This document shows positions 9,617-18,125 of a stretch of DNA of 64,000 nucleotides, one piece after another. The notes below the pieces were generated by a model. That model saw only the letters and a list, made by a program, of their open reading frames with translations. It searched no databases and was not told the DNA's origin. Within the stretch, counting starts at the first letter, position 1, and the number at the start of each line of letters is the position of its first letter. Both the position numbers and the translations under genes were made by a program. This DNA is from Bordetella parapertussis (GTDB taxonomy: Bacteria; Pseudomonadota; Gammaproteobacteria; Burkholderiales; Burkholderiaceae_C), in contig CAMBSK010000005.1 of the NCBI GenBank assembly GCA_945870575.1, positions 1 to 64,000 on the forward strand, read 5' to 3'.

Positions 9617-11686
9617 ATGAATCAAGAGAAAAATCAAGTCAATCGCCGCAACTTCATGGGCATGGCTGCCATCACACCTTTTGCACTAAGCGGTACTTCA
9701 TTGCTCAGTTTGACGGCATGCGGCGGTGGCGGTGGCGGCTCAGGCGGCGCAGCGGCGTATGCCGTCAAACTCAAGTTCAATGCGTCCAGCAACCCAGCGA
9801 CTGTGGCGCAACGCGCCTCAGTGTTCACAGATGCCAGTGTAGATGTCACCTACAGCGACGGCGTGGTAAAAAACAGCAAACTCTCATTTGTGGAGTTGTA
9901 CAAATCGGGCGACACCTTGAAGCAACCGCCTGTCAAAGGCGGCGGCGACATTTTGGCAGGAGGCTATACCAAACCGGATGGTGTGACAGCCATTGTGGAT
10001 ACAGACAACAAACAAATGTTTTCAGACTGCTTTGACGGACAGTCGCTGATCAAACTCAGCAAGCCCACGGTGAGCGGCATCAGTGGCAACACTTTGTTTT
10101 TGGTGACACAGTTTGAATACAAATCACAAAATGCAGCCGGCACCAGCATGTACGGTAAGTTGCCCAGCCCCATTTCGGTGACCACGCTGGATCAAAACAC
10201 CACCACAGGTGCATTGACAGTGAAGTACTACTACAACATACCCACTACAGACATTTATGGTTTGTGGATCCCCTGTGGTGCCAGCCTGTCACCTTGGAAC
10301 ACGCATTTGTCCAGCGAAGAATATGAGCCGGATGCTTGGATGTGGAAACTGCGCAGAACTAAGGGGGGCGTATTGACGACATCGGAAGTGCCATGGACAG
10401 ATGCTCAACTCAATTCCACTACCAGCACCAGCGTGAATGACTCACTGAATAATTTTTTTGAATTCAGTCGCTATGCGTTTGACCCAAGCACAACCACAGA
10501 GGCAAATACAACTGCCAAGCCTTACAACTACGGCCATGTGCCCGAAGTGACTGTCAACGCAGATGGCACCGCCAGCATCAAAAAACACTATTGCCTGGGA
10601 CGCATATCCCGCGAGTTGGTGCATGTCATGCCTGACAATAAAACCGTGTTGATGGGCGACGATTACACCGGCGGCGGCTTGTTCATGTTCATTGCAAATA
10701 CTGAAAAAGATTTGTCTGCTGGCACTTTGTATGCGGCCAAACTGACCCAAGATGCCAATGTGACCACCAATGGCGGGAAATTTGCAATCAGCTGGATCAA
10801 ACTGGGTTCAGCCACCAGCGATGAAATCAAGGCTTTAGTGAATAGTGCAACCAACATCTCGCCAGACGACATCATTGACGTGAAATTTGTGGATACCGTC
10901 GGCTATACCAAAATGACTTTGGATAACCTCGGTGCACAGTGGGTGAAAGTCATTACTGGCAAAGATAAAGAGGCGGCATTTCTGGAAACCCACCGTTATG
11001 CCAACATCAAAGGTGCCACCATGGAGTTGACCAAGCTCGAAGGCGTGACGCTCAATATCGCTGACAAATTGGCTTATTTCGCTATTTCCAGAATTGACGC
11101 GCCGATGGGCGACAGTTTGGGCTCTGTCCAATTGACAGCCTCCAGGCCGGGCGCAGTCTATGCGTCTAAATTGAGTAGCTCCAAAACTGATACCGATAGC
11201 GTTGCCATCAACAGTGATTGGGTGCCTACCGATTTTTATGTGCCGGATGGCTTGTATGGTCAAGCTTTGACTTCTGCTGACTCAGATGGAAACCTCGCCA
11301 ACATTGACAAAATTGCACAGCCGGACAATCTGAAGTTCTCAGAAAAAATGCGCACCTTGTTTATCGGTGAAGACGGGACAGGGCACTTGAACAATTACCT
11401 GTGGGCTTACAACGTAGACACCAAGTTGCTCAGCAAAGTGTTGTCGGTTCCGGCCGGTGCTGAAAATGTTGGCCTACAGGCCGTAGACAATCTGAATGGC
11501 TTCGCTTACGTCATGACCGCTTTTCAGCATGCGGGTGATTTATCTTATGACTCGGTTAATGGAACCGGTAAGCTCAACACCAAAACAGTTCCTAAGACTT
11601 TGATGGATGAAATCATCAAAAATTGGGGCGGCATCAACAAAAAATCAGCCGTAGGTTACATCAGCGGTCTGCCTTTGATTTCTTAA
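9617..11686 (+). CDS. PhoX-family (DUF839) Tat-exported lipoprotein, putative phosphatase
   Basis: 689 residues from the ATG at 9617, which has AAGGA 6 bases upstream; an ATG at 9611 touches that ribosome-binding site. The N-terminus has a twin-arginine motif NRRNFMG, a hydrophobic stretch and a lipobox LTAC followed by a glycine-only run. This points to Tat export followed by lipid attachment. The rest resembles the DUF839/PhoX beta-propeller family, with PDAWMWKLRRTKGG, GRISRELVHVMPDNKTVLMGDDYTGGGLFMFIA and FSEKMRTLFIGEDG. PhoX enzymes are Ca/Fe-dependent alkaline phosphatases. Whether this one is active cannot be read, and no Pho box was found upstream. A strong terminator follows. Confidence 0.8.
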   Translation: MNQEKNQVNRRNFMGMAAITPFALSGTSLLSLTACGGGGGGSGGAAAYAVKLKFNASSNPATVAQRASVFTDASVDVTYSDGVVKNSKLSFVELYKSGDTLKQPPVKGGGDILAGGYTKPDGVTAIVDTDNKQMFSDCFDGQSLIKLSKPTVSGISGNTLFLVTQFEYKSQNAAGTSMYGKLPSPISVTTLDQNTTTGALTVKYYYNIPTTDIYGLWIPCGASLSPWNTHLSSEEYEPDAWMWKLRRTKGGVLTTSEVPWTDAQLNSTTSTSVNDSLNNFFEFSRYAFDPSTTTEANTTAKPYNYGHVPEVTVNADGTASIKKHYCLGRISRELVHVMPDNKTVLMGDDYTGGGLFMFIANTEKDLSAGTLYAAKLTQDANVTTNGGKFAISWIKLGSATSDEIKALVNSATNISPDDIIDVKFVDTVGYTKMTLDNLGAQWVKVITGKDKEAAFLETHRYANIKGATMELTKLEGVTLNIADKLAYFAISRIDAPMGDSLGSVQLTASRPGAVYASKLSSSKTDTDSVAINSDWVPTDFYVPDGLYGQALTSADSDGNLANIDKIAQPDNLKFSEKMRTLFIGEDGTGHLNNYLWAYNVDTKLLSKVLSVPAGAENVGLQAVDNLNGFAYVMTAFQHAGDLSYDSVNGTGKLNTKTVPKTLMDEIIKNWGGINKKSAVGYISGLPLIS

Positions 11687-11708
11687 AGCAATTCAAAGCC
11701 AAAGAAGA

Positions 11709-11734
11709 TGCCCCGAAGTTCGGGGCATTTTTTT
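11709..11734 (+). terminator. Rho-independent terminator after the PhoX-like gene
   Basis: A 9-bp perfect stem TGCCCCGAA / TTCGGGGCA (11709-11717 and 11719-11727) is followed by seven T at 11728-11734, 22 bases after the stop codon. Confidence 0.9.
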
Positions 11735-11752
11735 CGTTTGTTGTGAGCAAGC

Positions 11753-11778
11753 AAAAAAAACGACCCTTGTGGGGTCGT
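11753..11778 (-). terminator. Rho-independent terminator of tRNA-Leu
   Basis: Read on the minus strand: stem ACGACCC (11778-11772), loop CACAA, stem GGGTCGT (11766-11760), then a T-run corresponding to the A-run 11753-11760. It lies 18 bases past the CCA end of the tRNA. Confidence 0.85.
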
Positions 11779-11796
11779 GTTTTTATTGCCATCAGC

Positions 11797-11884
11797 TGGT
11801 GCCGGAGGCCGGAATCGAACCGGCACGGTGTTTTGCACCGGCAGATTTTGAATCTGCTGCGTCTACCAATTTCGCCACTCCGGC
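11797..11884 (-). tRNA. tRNA-Leu(CAA)
   Basis: An 88-base class II tRNA including an encoded CCA. The acceptor GCCGGAG (11884-11878) pairs with CTCCGGC (11807-11801), with A73 then CCA at 11799-11797. The anticodon stem GCAGA/TCTGC encloses loop TTCAAAA, giving anticodon CAA for codon UUG. The long variable arm GCCGGTGCAAAACACCG and the T-loop GGTTCGATTCC are clear. It is transcribed divergently from cysM, only 34 bases away, and has its own terminator. Confidence 0.96.
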
Positions 11885-11918
11885 AGGAGAGGGATCAGAA
11901 TTATGGCACAGTGTAGGT

Positions 11919-12821
11919 ATGAACTATCCAAGTATCGAAGCCGCGATCGGCCACACGCCCATCGCGCGCTTGCAACGCATAGGTGTTGCTGACAACCAAT
12001 CGCGCGGCAATGTGCTGCTCGGCAAGCTCGAGGGCAACAACCCGGCCGGCTCGGTCAAAGACAGACCGGCCTTGTCCATGATTCAACGCGCTGAAGAGCG
12101 CGGCGACATCAAGCCAGGCGACACTTTGATCGAAGCCACATCGGGCAACACCGGTATTGCGCTGGCCATGGCTGCGGCCATCAAAGGCTATCGCATGGTG
12201 TTGATCATGCCCGAGGATTTGTCGATTGAGCGCGCGCAAACCATGAAAGCTTTTGGCGCTGAACTCATACTGACCTCCAAAACCATCGGCATGGAAGGCG
12301 CGCGCGATCTGGCGGATCGCATGCAAGCCGAGGGCAAGGGAAGGGTGTTGGACCAATTTGCCAATGTGGACAATCCGCGCATTCACTACGAAACTACCGG
12401 CCCGGAAATCTGGCAGCAAACCGGCGGACGCATCACGCATTTCGTCAGCGCCATGGGCACCACCGGCACCATCACCGGCGTGTCGCGCTATTTGAAAGAG
12501 CAAAACCCGAAGGTGACAATCATCGGCGCGCAACCCAGCGAAGGCTCGCGCATTCCGGGCATTCGCAAATGGTCCCCCGAATACATGCCAAAAATTTACG
12601 ACGCCACGCACGTGGATGAACTGGTTTACGTCAGTCAAACCGACGCCGAAGACATGTGCCGCCGGCTCGCGCGCGAAGAAGGCATATTTGCAGGCATCTC
12701 AGCTGCCGGGGCGTGTTGGGTGGCTTTGCAAATCGCGCAACAGGTGCGCGACGCCACCATTGTTTTCATCGTGTGTGACCGCGGTGACCGTTATTTATCC
12801 ACCGGAGTGTTTCCCGCATGA
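11919..12821 (+). CDS. cysM: Cysteine synthase B (O-acetylserine sulfhydrylase)
   Basis: A PLP enzyme making cysteine from O-acetylserine and sulfide or thiosulfate. From ATG 11919 it has 300 residues, the normal CysM length. The PLP lysine is Lys47 in GSVKDRP, the asparagine loop is TSGNTGIALAM near residue 75, the phosphate-binding loop is GTTGTITG, and EGSRIPGIRKWSPEY is of CysM rather than CysK type. Reading further upstream would run through tRNA-Leu sequence, so the longer frame is rejected. Its stop overlaps the Nudix start (ATGA). Confidence 0.93.
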   Translation: MNYPSIEAAIGHTPIARLQRIGVADNQSRGNVLLGKLEGNNPAGSVKDRPALSMIQRAEERGDIKPGDTLIEATSGNTGIALAMAAAIKGYRMVLIMPEDLSIERAQTMKAFGAELILTSKTIGMEGARDLADRMQAEGKGRVLDQFANVDNPRIHYETTGPEIWQQTGGRITHFVSAMGTTGTITGVSRYLKEQNPKVTIIGAQPSEGSRIPGIRKWSPEYMPKIYDATHVDELVYVSQTDAEDMCRRLAREEGIFAGISAAGACWVALQIAQQVRDATIVFIVCDRGDRYLSTGVFPA

Positions 12822-13360
12822 GCCAATTTCAATACTGCCCGATGTGCGCGACCGAGTTGCAACTCATCAGCATGGAGGAGGACGGGGGGCCCAAAGCACG
12901 CATGCGTTGCGTGGTCTGCCAATGGACGCATTGGAACAACCCGACGCCGGTGCTCGCTGGCATCGTGCAGTACCGCGAACAAATATTGCTGGCGCGCAAT
13001 GCCGCTTGGCCGGGCAGACGTTTTGCGTTGATCACGGGCTTCATGGAAGCAGGCGAAACGCCTGAAGAAGGCATCACGCGGGAAATTGCCGAAGAAACAA
13101 ACCTGCAAGTTTCGGCGTTGAAGCTGATCGGTGTGTATGACTTTCAGCGCATGAACCAGGTCATCATTGCCTACCATGCGGTGGCTGACGGCGAAGTGCG
13201 TTTATCGCCTGAACTCGCTGAGTACAAGCTGTACAACTATGAGGACATCATTTGCTGGCCGGCAGGAACCGGCTACGCCATGGGAGACTGGCTGCGAACG
13301 CAAGGCATAGAGCCGCGCTTCATGAGTTGGGAAGAGCGTGCAGCGCAAAGCCTGGAATAA
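12818..13360 (+). CDS. Nudix hydrolase with N-terminal zinc ribbon
   Basis: 180 residues. Cys7, Cys10, Cys31 and Cys34 form a zinc ribbon. The Nudix box starts at G74 (GFMEAGETPEEGITREIAEETNL): all acidic and arginine positions fit G-x5-E-x7-REUxEExGU, but the final Gly is Asn95. The domain order resembles NudC-like and zinc-ribbon ADP-ribose/NADH pyrophosphatases, though it is much shorter than NudC (about 260 residues). The substrate is unknown. It is translationally coupled to cysM by a 4-base overlap. Confidence 0.87.
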   Translation: MSQFQYCPMCATELQLISMEEDGGPKARMRCVVCQWTHWNNPTPVLAGIVQYREQILLARNAAWPGRRFALITGFMEAGETPEEGITREIAEETNLQVSALKLIGVYDFQRMNQVIIAYHAVADGEVRLSPELAEYKLYNYEDIICWPAGTGYAMGDWLRTQGIEPRFMSWEERAAQSLE

Positions 13361-13391
13361 AACCTTTTTAATTTTTTGAATTTATTCTCAT

Positions 13392-13619
13392 ATGCATATA
13401 GATCTGGAACTCGATACCCGTGGCCTGAACTGTCCCTTGCCAATTTTGAAAGCCAAAAAGGCTTTGACACCCATGCAAACCGGTCAGTTGCTCAAAGTGG
13501 TGTCTACCGACAAAGGCTCATTGCGCGACTTTGCCGCGTTTGCCAAACAAACCGGCAATGAACTGTTGTCGCAGGAAACCGTCGGGGACGAATTTGTGCA
13601 TGTACTCAAGCGACGTTAA
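13392..13619 (+). CDS. TusA/SirA-family sulfurtransferase-like protein
   Basis: 75 residues starting MHIDLELDTRGLNCPLPILK. The C14-P-L-P motif carries the active-site cysteine of the family, which passes persulfide sulfur in tRNA thiolation, molybdopterin or sulfur metabolism. It sits 31 bases after the Nudix gene in a run with cysM, so a link to sulfur handling is plausible but inferred. The overlapping frame at 13376 is a shadow. Confidence 0.88.
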   Translation: MHIDLELDTRGLNCPLPILKAKKALTPMQTGQLLKVVSTDKGSLRDFAAFAKQTGNELLSQETVGDEFVHVLKRR

Positions 13620-13770
13620 ATTTTTCATCAAAAACGCAACAATTGCCGCTGACTCAGATTTTCCTAGGGTAATCCCTTGGAAATAGACCTACCCTCAAAT
13701 GCAACCTATGTGAATCAATGATGACATGTTCATGTATTGCAAAATCAGCGTGCGAAACGGAAAACCATCA

Positions 13771-13810
13771 TTGACTTTACACAAAAGACAAATAGCATCT
13801 AACCGGTTAG
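13771..13810 (+). promoter_or_regulatory. Promoter with a 12-bp palindrome at the start site, upstream of the MBL gene
   Basis: A -35 box TTGACT (13771-13776), a 16-base spacer and a -10 box TAGCAT (13793-13798) are followed at once by the perfect palindrome CTAACCGGTTAG (13799-13810). The palindrome covers the expected transcription start, 44 bases before the MBL start codon. That is a classic repressor-operator position. The regulator is not identifiable here. The remaining 150 bases back to the tusA-like stop show nothing else clear. Confidence 0.5.
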
Positions 13811-13853
13811 TTAATCACTTTCACTGCTCTCAACACTTGTATAGGACTCAAAC

Positions 13854-14714
13854 ATGAAAAAAATCGCTCTCGTTGCCTCATTATTGGCTGGCCTGATGGC
13901 CGGTGTATCACCTGCTGCTAACGCACAGGAAGTTTATTGGACCACCAGCGGTATGTTTGGTCCTTTCAACATCCAAGGCCTGATCCCCACCTACCCCAAT
14001 GCCAAGGACATCACCATTCCCGTGTCCATGTGGATCATCAAGCACCCGACAAAAGGCGTCGTTGTGTTTGACACAGGTAACAACGTTGCTATTTCTGACG
14101 GCAAGTGCAAAGAATACTGGTCTGCCGGTAACTGCGACTTCCTCAAGCCCAGCCAAAAGCGTTCAGACGTGATTGACAAGCAACTGGAAAAAGTCGGTTT
14201 GAAAGTGGATGATGTCAAAGTTGTCGTGTCTTCACACAGCCACTTGGACCACGCCGGCAATATCGGCATGTTCCCCAAAGCAGTTCACGTGTTCCAGAAG
14301 AAAGAACTTTATCAAGGCTGGTGGCCTGAGAAGTTCCAAGGTCGTGAAACACCTGGAACATTCGTGATGGCTGACTTGATGGCTGCACGTAACTATACCT
14401 ACTACGAAATCGACGGCGACTACGACTTGTTCGGCGACGGCACTGTCAAAATCGTCTCCACACCCGGCCACACCATCGGTCACCAGTCAATGAAAATCAA
14501 ACTGGGTTCAGGCAACACCGTCATCATCACGCAAGATGCGTTGTGGATGCAGGAAAATGCCGACGGCTATGTTGCTGGTTTGAACTACAGTGTCAAAGAC
14601 TGGTCTGACTCTGCCAACAAACTCAAGTTCATGCGTGACCTCGAAGGCGCTAAACTTCTGTTCTCCCACGATGCAGCACAGTTTGCTACCGGTGGTAACA
14701 AATGGCATAAATAA
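13854..14714 (+). CDS. Secreted metallo-beta-lactamase-fold hydrolase, N-acyl-homoserine-lactonase type
   Basis: 286 residues with a clear signal peptide MKKIALVASLLAGLMAG... cleaved after ANA, so periplasmic. Metal ligands are H128-S-H130-L-D132-H133, a histidine in STPGHTIGHQS, an aspartate in TQDALWM and a histidine in LLFSHDAAQF. That full set matches the dinuclear zinc site of AttM/AiiA-like lactonases. The WIIKHPTKGVVVFDTG start of the domain is also typical. Cleavage of acyl-homoserine lactones is a family possibility, not proven. It stands alone between its own promoter-palindrome and a strong terminator. Confidence 0.85.
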   Translation: MKKIALVASLLAGLMAGVSPAANAQEVYWTTSGMFGPFNIQGLIPTYPNAKDITIPVSMWIIKHPTKGVVVFDTGNNVAISDGKCKEYWSAGNCDFLKPSQKRSDVIDKQLEKVGLKVDDVKVVVSSHSHLDHAGNIGMFPKAVHVFQKKELYQGWWPEKFQGRETPGTFVMADLMAARNYTYYEIDGDYDLFGDGTVKIVSTPGHTIGHQSMKIKLGSGNTVIITQDALWMQENADGYVAGLNYSVKDWSDSANKLKFMRDLEGAKLLFSHDAAQFATGGNKWHK

Positions 14715-14736
14715 TCAGCCAAATACTGGTTGAAGC

Positions 14737-14765
14737 AAAGCCCCCACTTTGTGGGGGCTTTTTTT
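14737..14765 (+). terminator. Rho-independent terminator after the MBL gene
   Basis: An 11-bp stem AAAGCCCCCAC / GTGGGGGCTTT (14737-14747, 14751-14761) with a TTT loop and a T-run to 14765, 22 bases after the stop. It separates the MBL gene from the ABC operon. Confidence 0.93.
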
Positions 14766-14812
14766 CAGTTCCTGAAAATGTGAATGCCTTAATGCTTTCA
14801 CGAAATCCTTAG

Positions 14813-15766
14813 ATGAACATGATTGAACTAGATAGAGTATCCAAGCGCTACGGTAGCAAGACCATCATTCACGATATTTCATTCCATGTCAAAAAAGGTG
14901 AAATTGTTGGCTTTTTAGGACCTAATGGGGCTGGAAAAACCACCACCATGCGCATGATTTCCGGTTTTACATCGACAACTTCCGGTACCGTCAAAGTCGC
15001 AGGCTACGACATGGCGACTCAAAACCACATGGCTTCGCAAAGACTGGGCTATTTGCCCGAGCATCCCCCGCTGTACGACGTGCTGGATGTCAGATCGTAT
15101 TTACGCTTTGTGGCAACCGCCAAAGGCATTAGCAAAACTCAATTCCCCACCCACCTTGAAAAGGTGGTGGATGCCTGCAAACTGGCATCCGTGGTCGACA
15201 AAGAAATTTACAAACTCTCCAAAGGCTATCGCCAGCGTGTCGGTTTGGCACAGGCGCTGTTGGGCGACCCGGAGGTGCTGTTGCTCGACGAGCCGACCGC
15301 CAGCCTGGATCCAGGCCAAATACATGAAACACGTGAAGTCATCCGTTTGTTCGGCAGTGAACGCGCCGTGTTGTTATCTACTCATATATTGTCTGAAGTG
15401 ACATTGCTTTGCAGCCGTGTAGCCATCATCAACCAGGGCCGCATGCTGGCTGTTGACACGCCTGACAGATTGCAACAGGCCGCCGAAGAAAGCAATGTGG
15501 TTTGGGTTGAAGCTGCCGGCGACGAAGCCGCGATCAAACAGGCTTTACAAGCAGTAGACGGTGTCGTCAGTGTGAGTTCTTCAACCCTACCGAAAGCAAA
15601 ATTGTTGAGCTTTGACTGCATGGTTTCTGAAGATGAAGGCATACAGCAACGTATTGCACGCGCAGTGACTTCAGCAGGGGAGCTGCAAAGGCTTGAGCGT
15701 CGCAAACCGACGCTTGAAAACGTTTTCCTGCGCTATGTAGCTCAGTCATCCAAGAATCCGGAGTAA
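14813..15766 (+). CDS. ABC transporter ATP-binding protein, GldA-like
   Basis: 317 residues. Walker A GPNGAGKTT (36-44), signature LSKGYRQRVGLAQALLGDP with Walker B VLLLDEPTASLDP, and an H-loop STHILSEV are all intact, so it should hydrolyse ATP. A C-terminal extension of about 90 residues is typical of DrrA/GldA-type exporters. It is first in a tight five-gene operon. The permease follows after 5 bases. The start may be ATG 14813 or ATG 14819. Confidence 0.9.
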   Translation: MNMIELDRVSKRYGSKTIIHDISFHVKKGEIVGFLGPNGAGKTTTMRMISGFTSTTSGTVKVAGYDMATQNHMASQRLGYLPEHPPLYDVLDVRSYLRFVATAKGISKTQFPTHLEKVVDACKLASVVDKEIYKLSKGYRQRVGLAQALLGDPEVLLLDEPTASLDPGQIHETREVIRLFGSERAVLLSTHILSEVTLLCSRVAIINQGRMLAVDTPDRLQQAAEESNVVWVEAAGDEAAIKQALQAVDGVVSVSSSTLPKAKLLSFDCMVSEDEGIQQRIARAVTSAGELQRLERRKPTLENVFLRYVAQSSKNPE

Positions 15767-15771
15767 GTGAA

Positions 15772-16488
15772 ATGAGAGCATTGAACGGCTTGAAGGCTGT
15801 CTATCAAAAAGAAATGCTGGCGTACTTTTATTCGCCTATTGCCTATTTTGTGATCGCGGTTTTTCTGTTGGGAACAGGTTATTTCTTCACTTACAACATC
15901 TTTTTAACAGGTGTCGGTACCATGGATCAGACCCTGCAAAACATGGGTATTTTGTTGCTGACCCTGATTCCAGTGCTGACTATGCGCTTGTTTTCTGCTG
16001 AATACGGCGGACGCACCATTGAATTATTGATGACGTTACCGCTTACCAAGTGGCAGGTGGTTTTAGGTAAATACTTTGGTGCTGTCAGCATCTTTTTGTT
16101 GATGACGCTGGCAAGTTGTATCAACTTGATTCCTTTGTACATCTACGGCAATCCTCAAACCCTGAATATTTTTTCAGGCTACCTGGGTTTTGTGTTGCTT
16201 GGCATGTCATGTATCGCCATCGGTCAGTTTTTCTCCTCACTGACTGAAAATCAAATTGTTGCCGCACTGATCACTATTCCGGTACTTCTGGCATTTTGGT
16301 TTGTCGGCCATTTGAAGGGTTTGCAGTCCAGTGTCGTGATGCGTGAGTTATACGTCAATTTATCATTTGCCTTGCATTTCGGTGACTTCATCAGCGGCCT
16401 GTTTCGCAGCGAAGCTTTGGTGTTTTTTCTGGCTGTGATTGCCACTGCCTTGACTTTGAATATCAGTTTTCTGAAGATGCGTAGATAA
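15772..16488 (+). CDS. ABC transporter permease, GldF-like (ABC-2 type)
   Basis: 238 residues with about six hydrophobic segments, including FYSPIAYFVIAVFLLGTGYFF near the N-terminus and a final AVIATALTLNISFLKMRR. LFSAEYGGRTIELLMTLPLTKWQVVLGKY is the conserved cytoplasmic stretch of NosY/GldF permeases. It forms the membrane channel for the preceding ATPase. The next gene starts 2 bases after its stop. The exported substrate is unknown; this family was named for gliding motility in Bacteroidetes but is widespread in non-gliding bacteria. Confidence 0.88.
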   Translation: MRALNGLKAVYQKEMLAYFYSPIAYFVIAVFLLGTGYFFTYNIFLTGVGTMDQTLQNMGILLLTLIPVLTMRLFSAEYGGRTIELLMTLPLTKWQVVLGKYFGAVSIFLLMTLASCINLIPLYIYGNPQTLNIFSGYLGFVLLGMSCIAIGQFFSSLTENQIVAALITIPVLLAFWFVGHLKGLQSSVVMRELYVNLSFALHFGDFISGLFRSEALVFFLAVIATALTLNISFLKMRR

Positions 16489-16490
16489 CC

Positions 16491-18125
16491 ATGAATAAAT
16501 CATTTCAAGCAGGACTGCTGTTTATTATTGGCTTGGCCGCTATCATTTTTTCTTTTATTGCCAATTCATTGCTGGTGGATGCAGGTTGGGTCAGCACAGG
16601 CTTGCTGGCCATTGGCGTATTGATAACCGGCTACGCTGTTTTTAATTTGCGTTTGGAAATCAGAGAGTATTTGCGTCATGACCGTGGCGAACTGGTGTTG
16701 TCAACTGTCGGGCTGATCGGTATTTTTGTGGCGCTTGCATGGCTGGCTGCCTTGTACCCGATACGCTTCGATTTGACCAAAAACCGCGAGCATTCGCTGG
16801 CACCGCAAACCATCAAACTGATTCGCGCCATCGACAAACCGGTGCACATTGTGTTTTTCCATGACCGCGGTATGCGCGACACGATGGAACTGTACGCTCA
16901 GATGGCTGATTTGAATAAAAGAATCACCATAGAGTTTTTTGATCCGGTGCTCAATCCTTCACAAGCCCGTCTTCGTGGAGTGGAATATGCAGGTACTGCA
17001 TTGATAGAAAGTGAAGAGCGCAAAGTCACGGTCAACAGTCCGAGTGAGACAGATATCGCCAACGGCATATTGCGCGTCACGCAAGGCAAACAACAAACAG
17101 CGTGTTTCCTAGATGGCCATGGCGAGCCTGATCCTTTCAGTCTTGAGTCCCATGATCATATGGAAGGCAGCGCTGGCCATTCGCACGGGGTTGAAACAAA
17201 AATCGTCAACCACGAGCGTCACGGCATGGCCAAGGCGCGTAACGGACTGGAAACTTTGAATTACAAAGTTGAAAAAATCAATGTGACTGGAAGTCAGACT
17301 GATTTTTCCAAATGCTCATTGCTGGTGGTTGCCGCTCCACAAATGCCTTTGATGTCAGTAGAAATCAAGCAAATAGAAACCTATTTACACAATGGCGGTA
17401 ATGCCTTGTTTTTGCTCGACCCTTTTGTTGAAACCGGTCTGGATGTGTTGATTGCGCAGTACGGCGTGGTGCTTGCTAAAGGTCTGGCTATTGATCCTTC
17501 TTCCCATTTCTGGGCAGATGTGTCAGCCCCGGCTGTGAGCAATTACAACCCGCATGAAGTCAGCTTGAAACTGCCGCTGACTTTTTTCCCGGGAGCTCGG
17601 CCTTTGCAGCCAACCCCTGAACCGCTGGCAGGTGTTTCGGTCAGACCGGTGGTCAATACCTCACAAAAAAGTTATACCTCTTTGTTCAAGACCAGCACAG
17701 ACTATGTCGAAGGCAGCAGCGCCAAAGGTCCTTTGACACTCATGGTCTCGTCTATTTTCAGTCCGTCTGTAGAAAACTCTGCTGCTGACATCATGAAGCA
17801 ACTGCGATCGAATGAGCCGGAAAAACCCTCAGCTGCGCCAGTCGTCAAAACCAACCGTAAGCCTTCAAAAATCATTGTCATCGGAGATGCAGACTTTGCC
17901 ACCAATTCATTTTTCCACGTGATGGGCAATGGCCAGCTGTTTCTTAACTCGGTCAACTTTTTATCGGCCAGCGATAACCTGATCGGCTTAGAACCCAGGA
18001 CCTTTGATATACCAAGGGTAGAAATGACCAATATTCAGATGAAAATCACTTTTATACTTTCATTGATTGCCATACCTTTGCTGATGGCGGGACTTGGCAT
18101 GGTCGTGTGGTGGAAACAACGGTGA
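16491..18125 (+). CDS. GldG-family ABC-associated membrane protein with histidine-rich loop
   Basis: 544 residues. Two to three N-terminal membrane helices come first (SFQAGLLFIIGLAAIIFSF and two more before residue 95), then a large extracytoplasmic DUF4350/GldG-like domain starting YPIRFDLTKNREHSLAPQT, and a final membrane helix before the C-terminal WWKQR. Residues about 219-246 hold seven His in a short loop (SHDHMEG, GHSHG, NHERHG), inserted after DGHGEPDPF. This is not obviously part of the core fold and could bind metal. It is coupled to the next gene by a GTGA overlap. Confidence 0.85.
   Translation: MNKSFQAGLLFIIGLAAIIFSFIANSLLVDAGWVSTGLLAIGVLITGYAVFNLRLEIREYLRHDRGELVLSTVGLIGIFVALAWLAALYPIRFDLTKNREHSLAPQTIKLIRAIDKPVHIVFFHDRGMRDTMELYAQMADLNKRITIEFFDPVLNPSQARLRGVEYAGTALIESEERKVTVNSPSETDIANGILRVTQGKQQTACFLDGHGEPDPFSLESHDHMEGSAGHSHGVETKIVNHERHGMAKARNGLETLNYKVEKINVTGSQTDFSKCSLLVVAAPQMPLMSVEIKQIETYLHNGGNALFLLDPFVETGLDVLIAQYGVVLAKGLAIDPSSHFWADVSAPAVSNYNPHEVSLKLPLTFFPGARPLQPTPEPLAGVSVRPVVNTSQKSYTSLFKTSTDYVEGSSAKGPLTLMVSSIFSPSVENSAADIMKQLRSNEPEKPSAAPVVKTNRKPSKIIVIGDADFATNSFFHVMGNGQLFLNSVNFLSASDNLIGLEPRTFDIPRVEMTNIQMKITFILSLIAIPLLMAGLGMVVWWKQR

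Noticed and set aside
11769..11918. N-terminal extension of CysM upstream of 11919
   Set aside because: The extra codons are the tRNA-Leu gene read on its other strand; the family N-terminus begins at ATG 11919.
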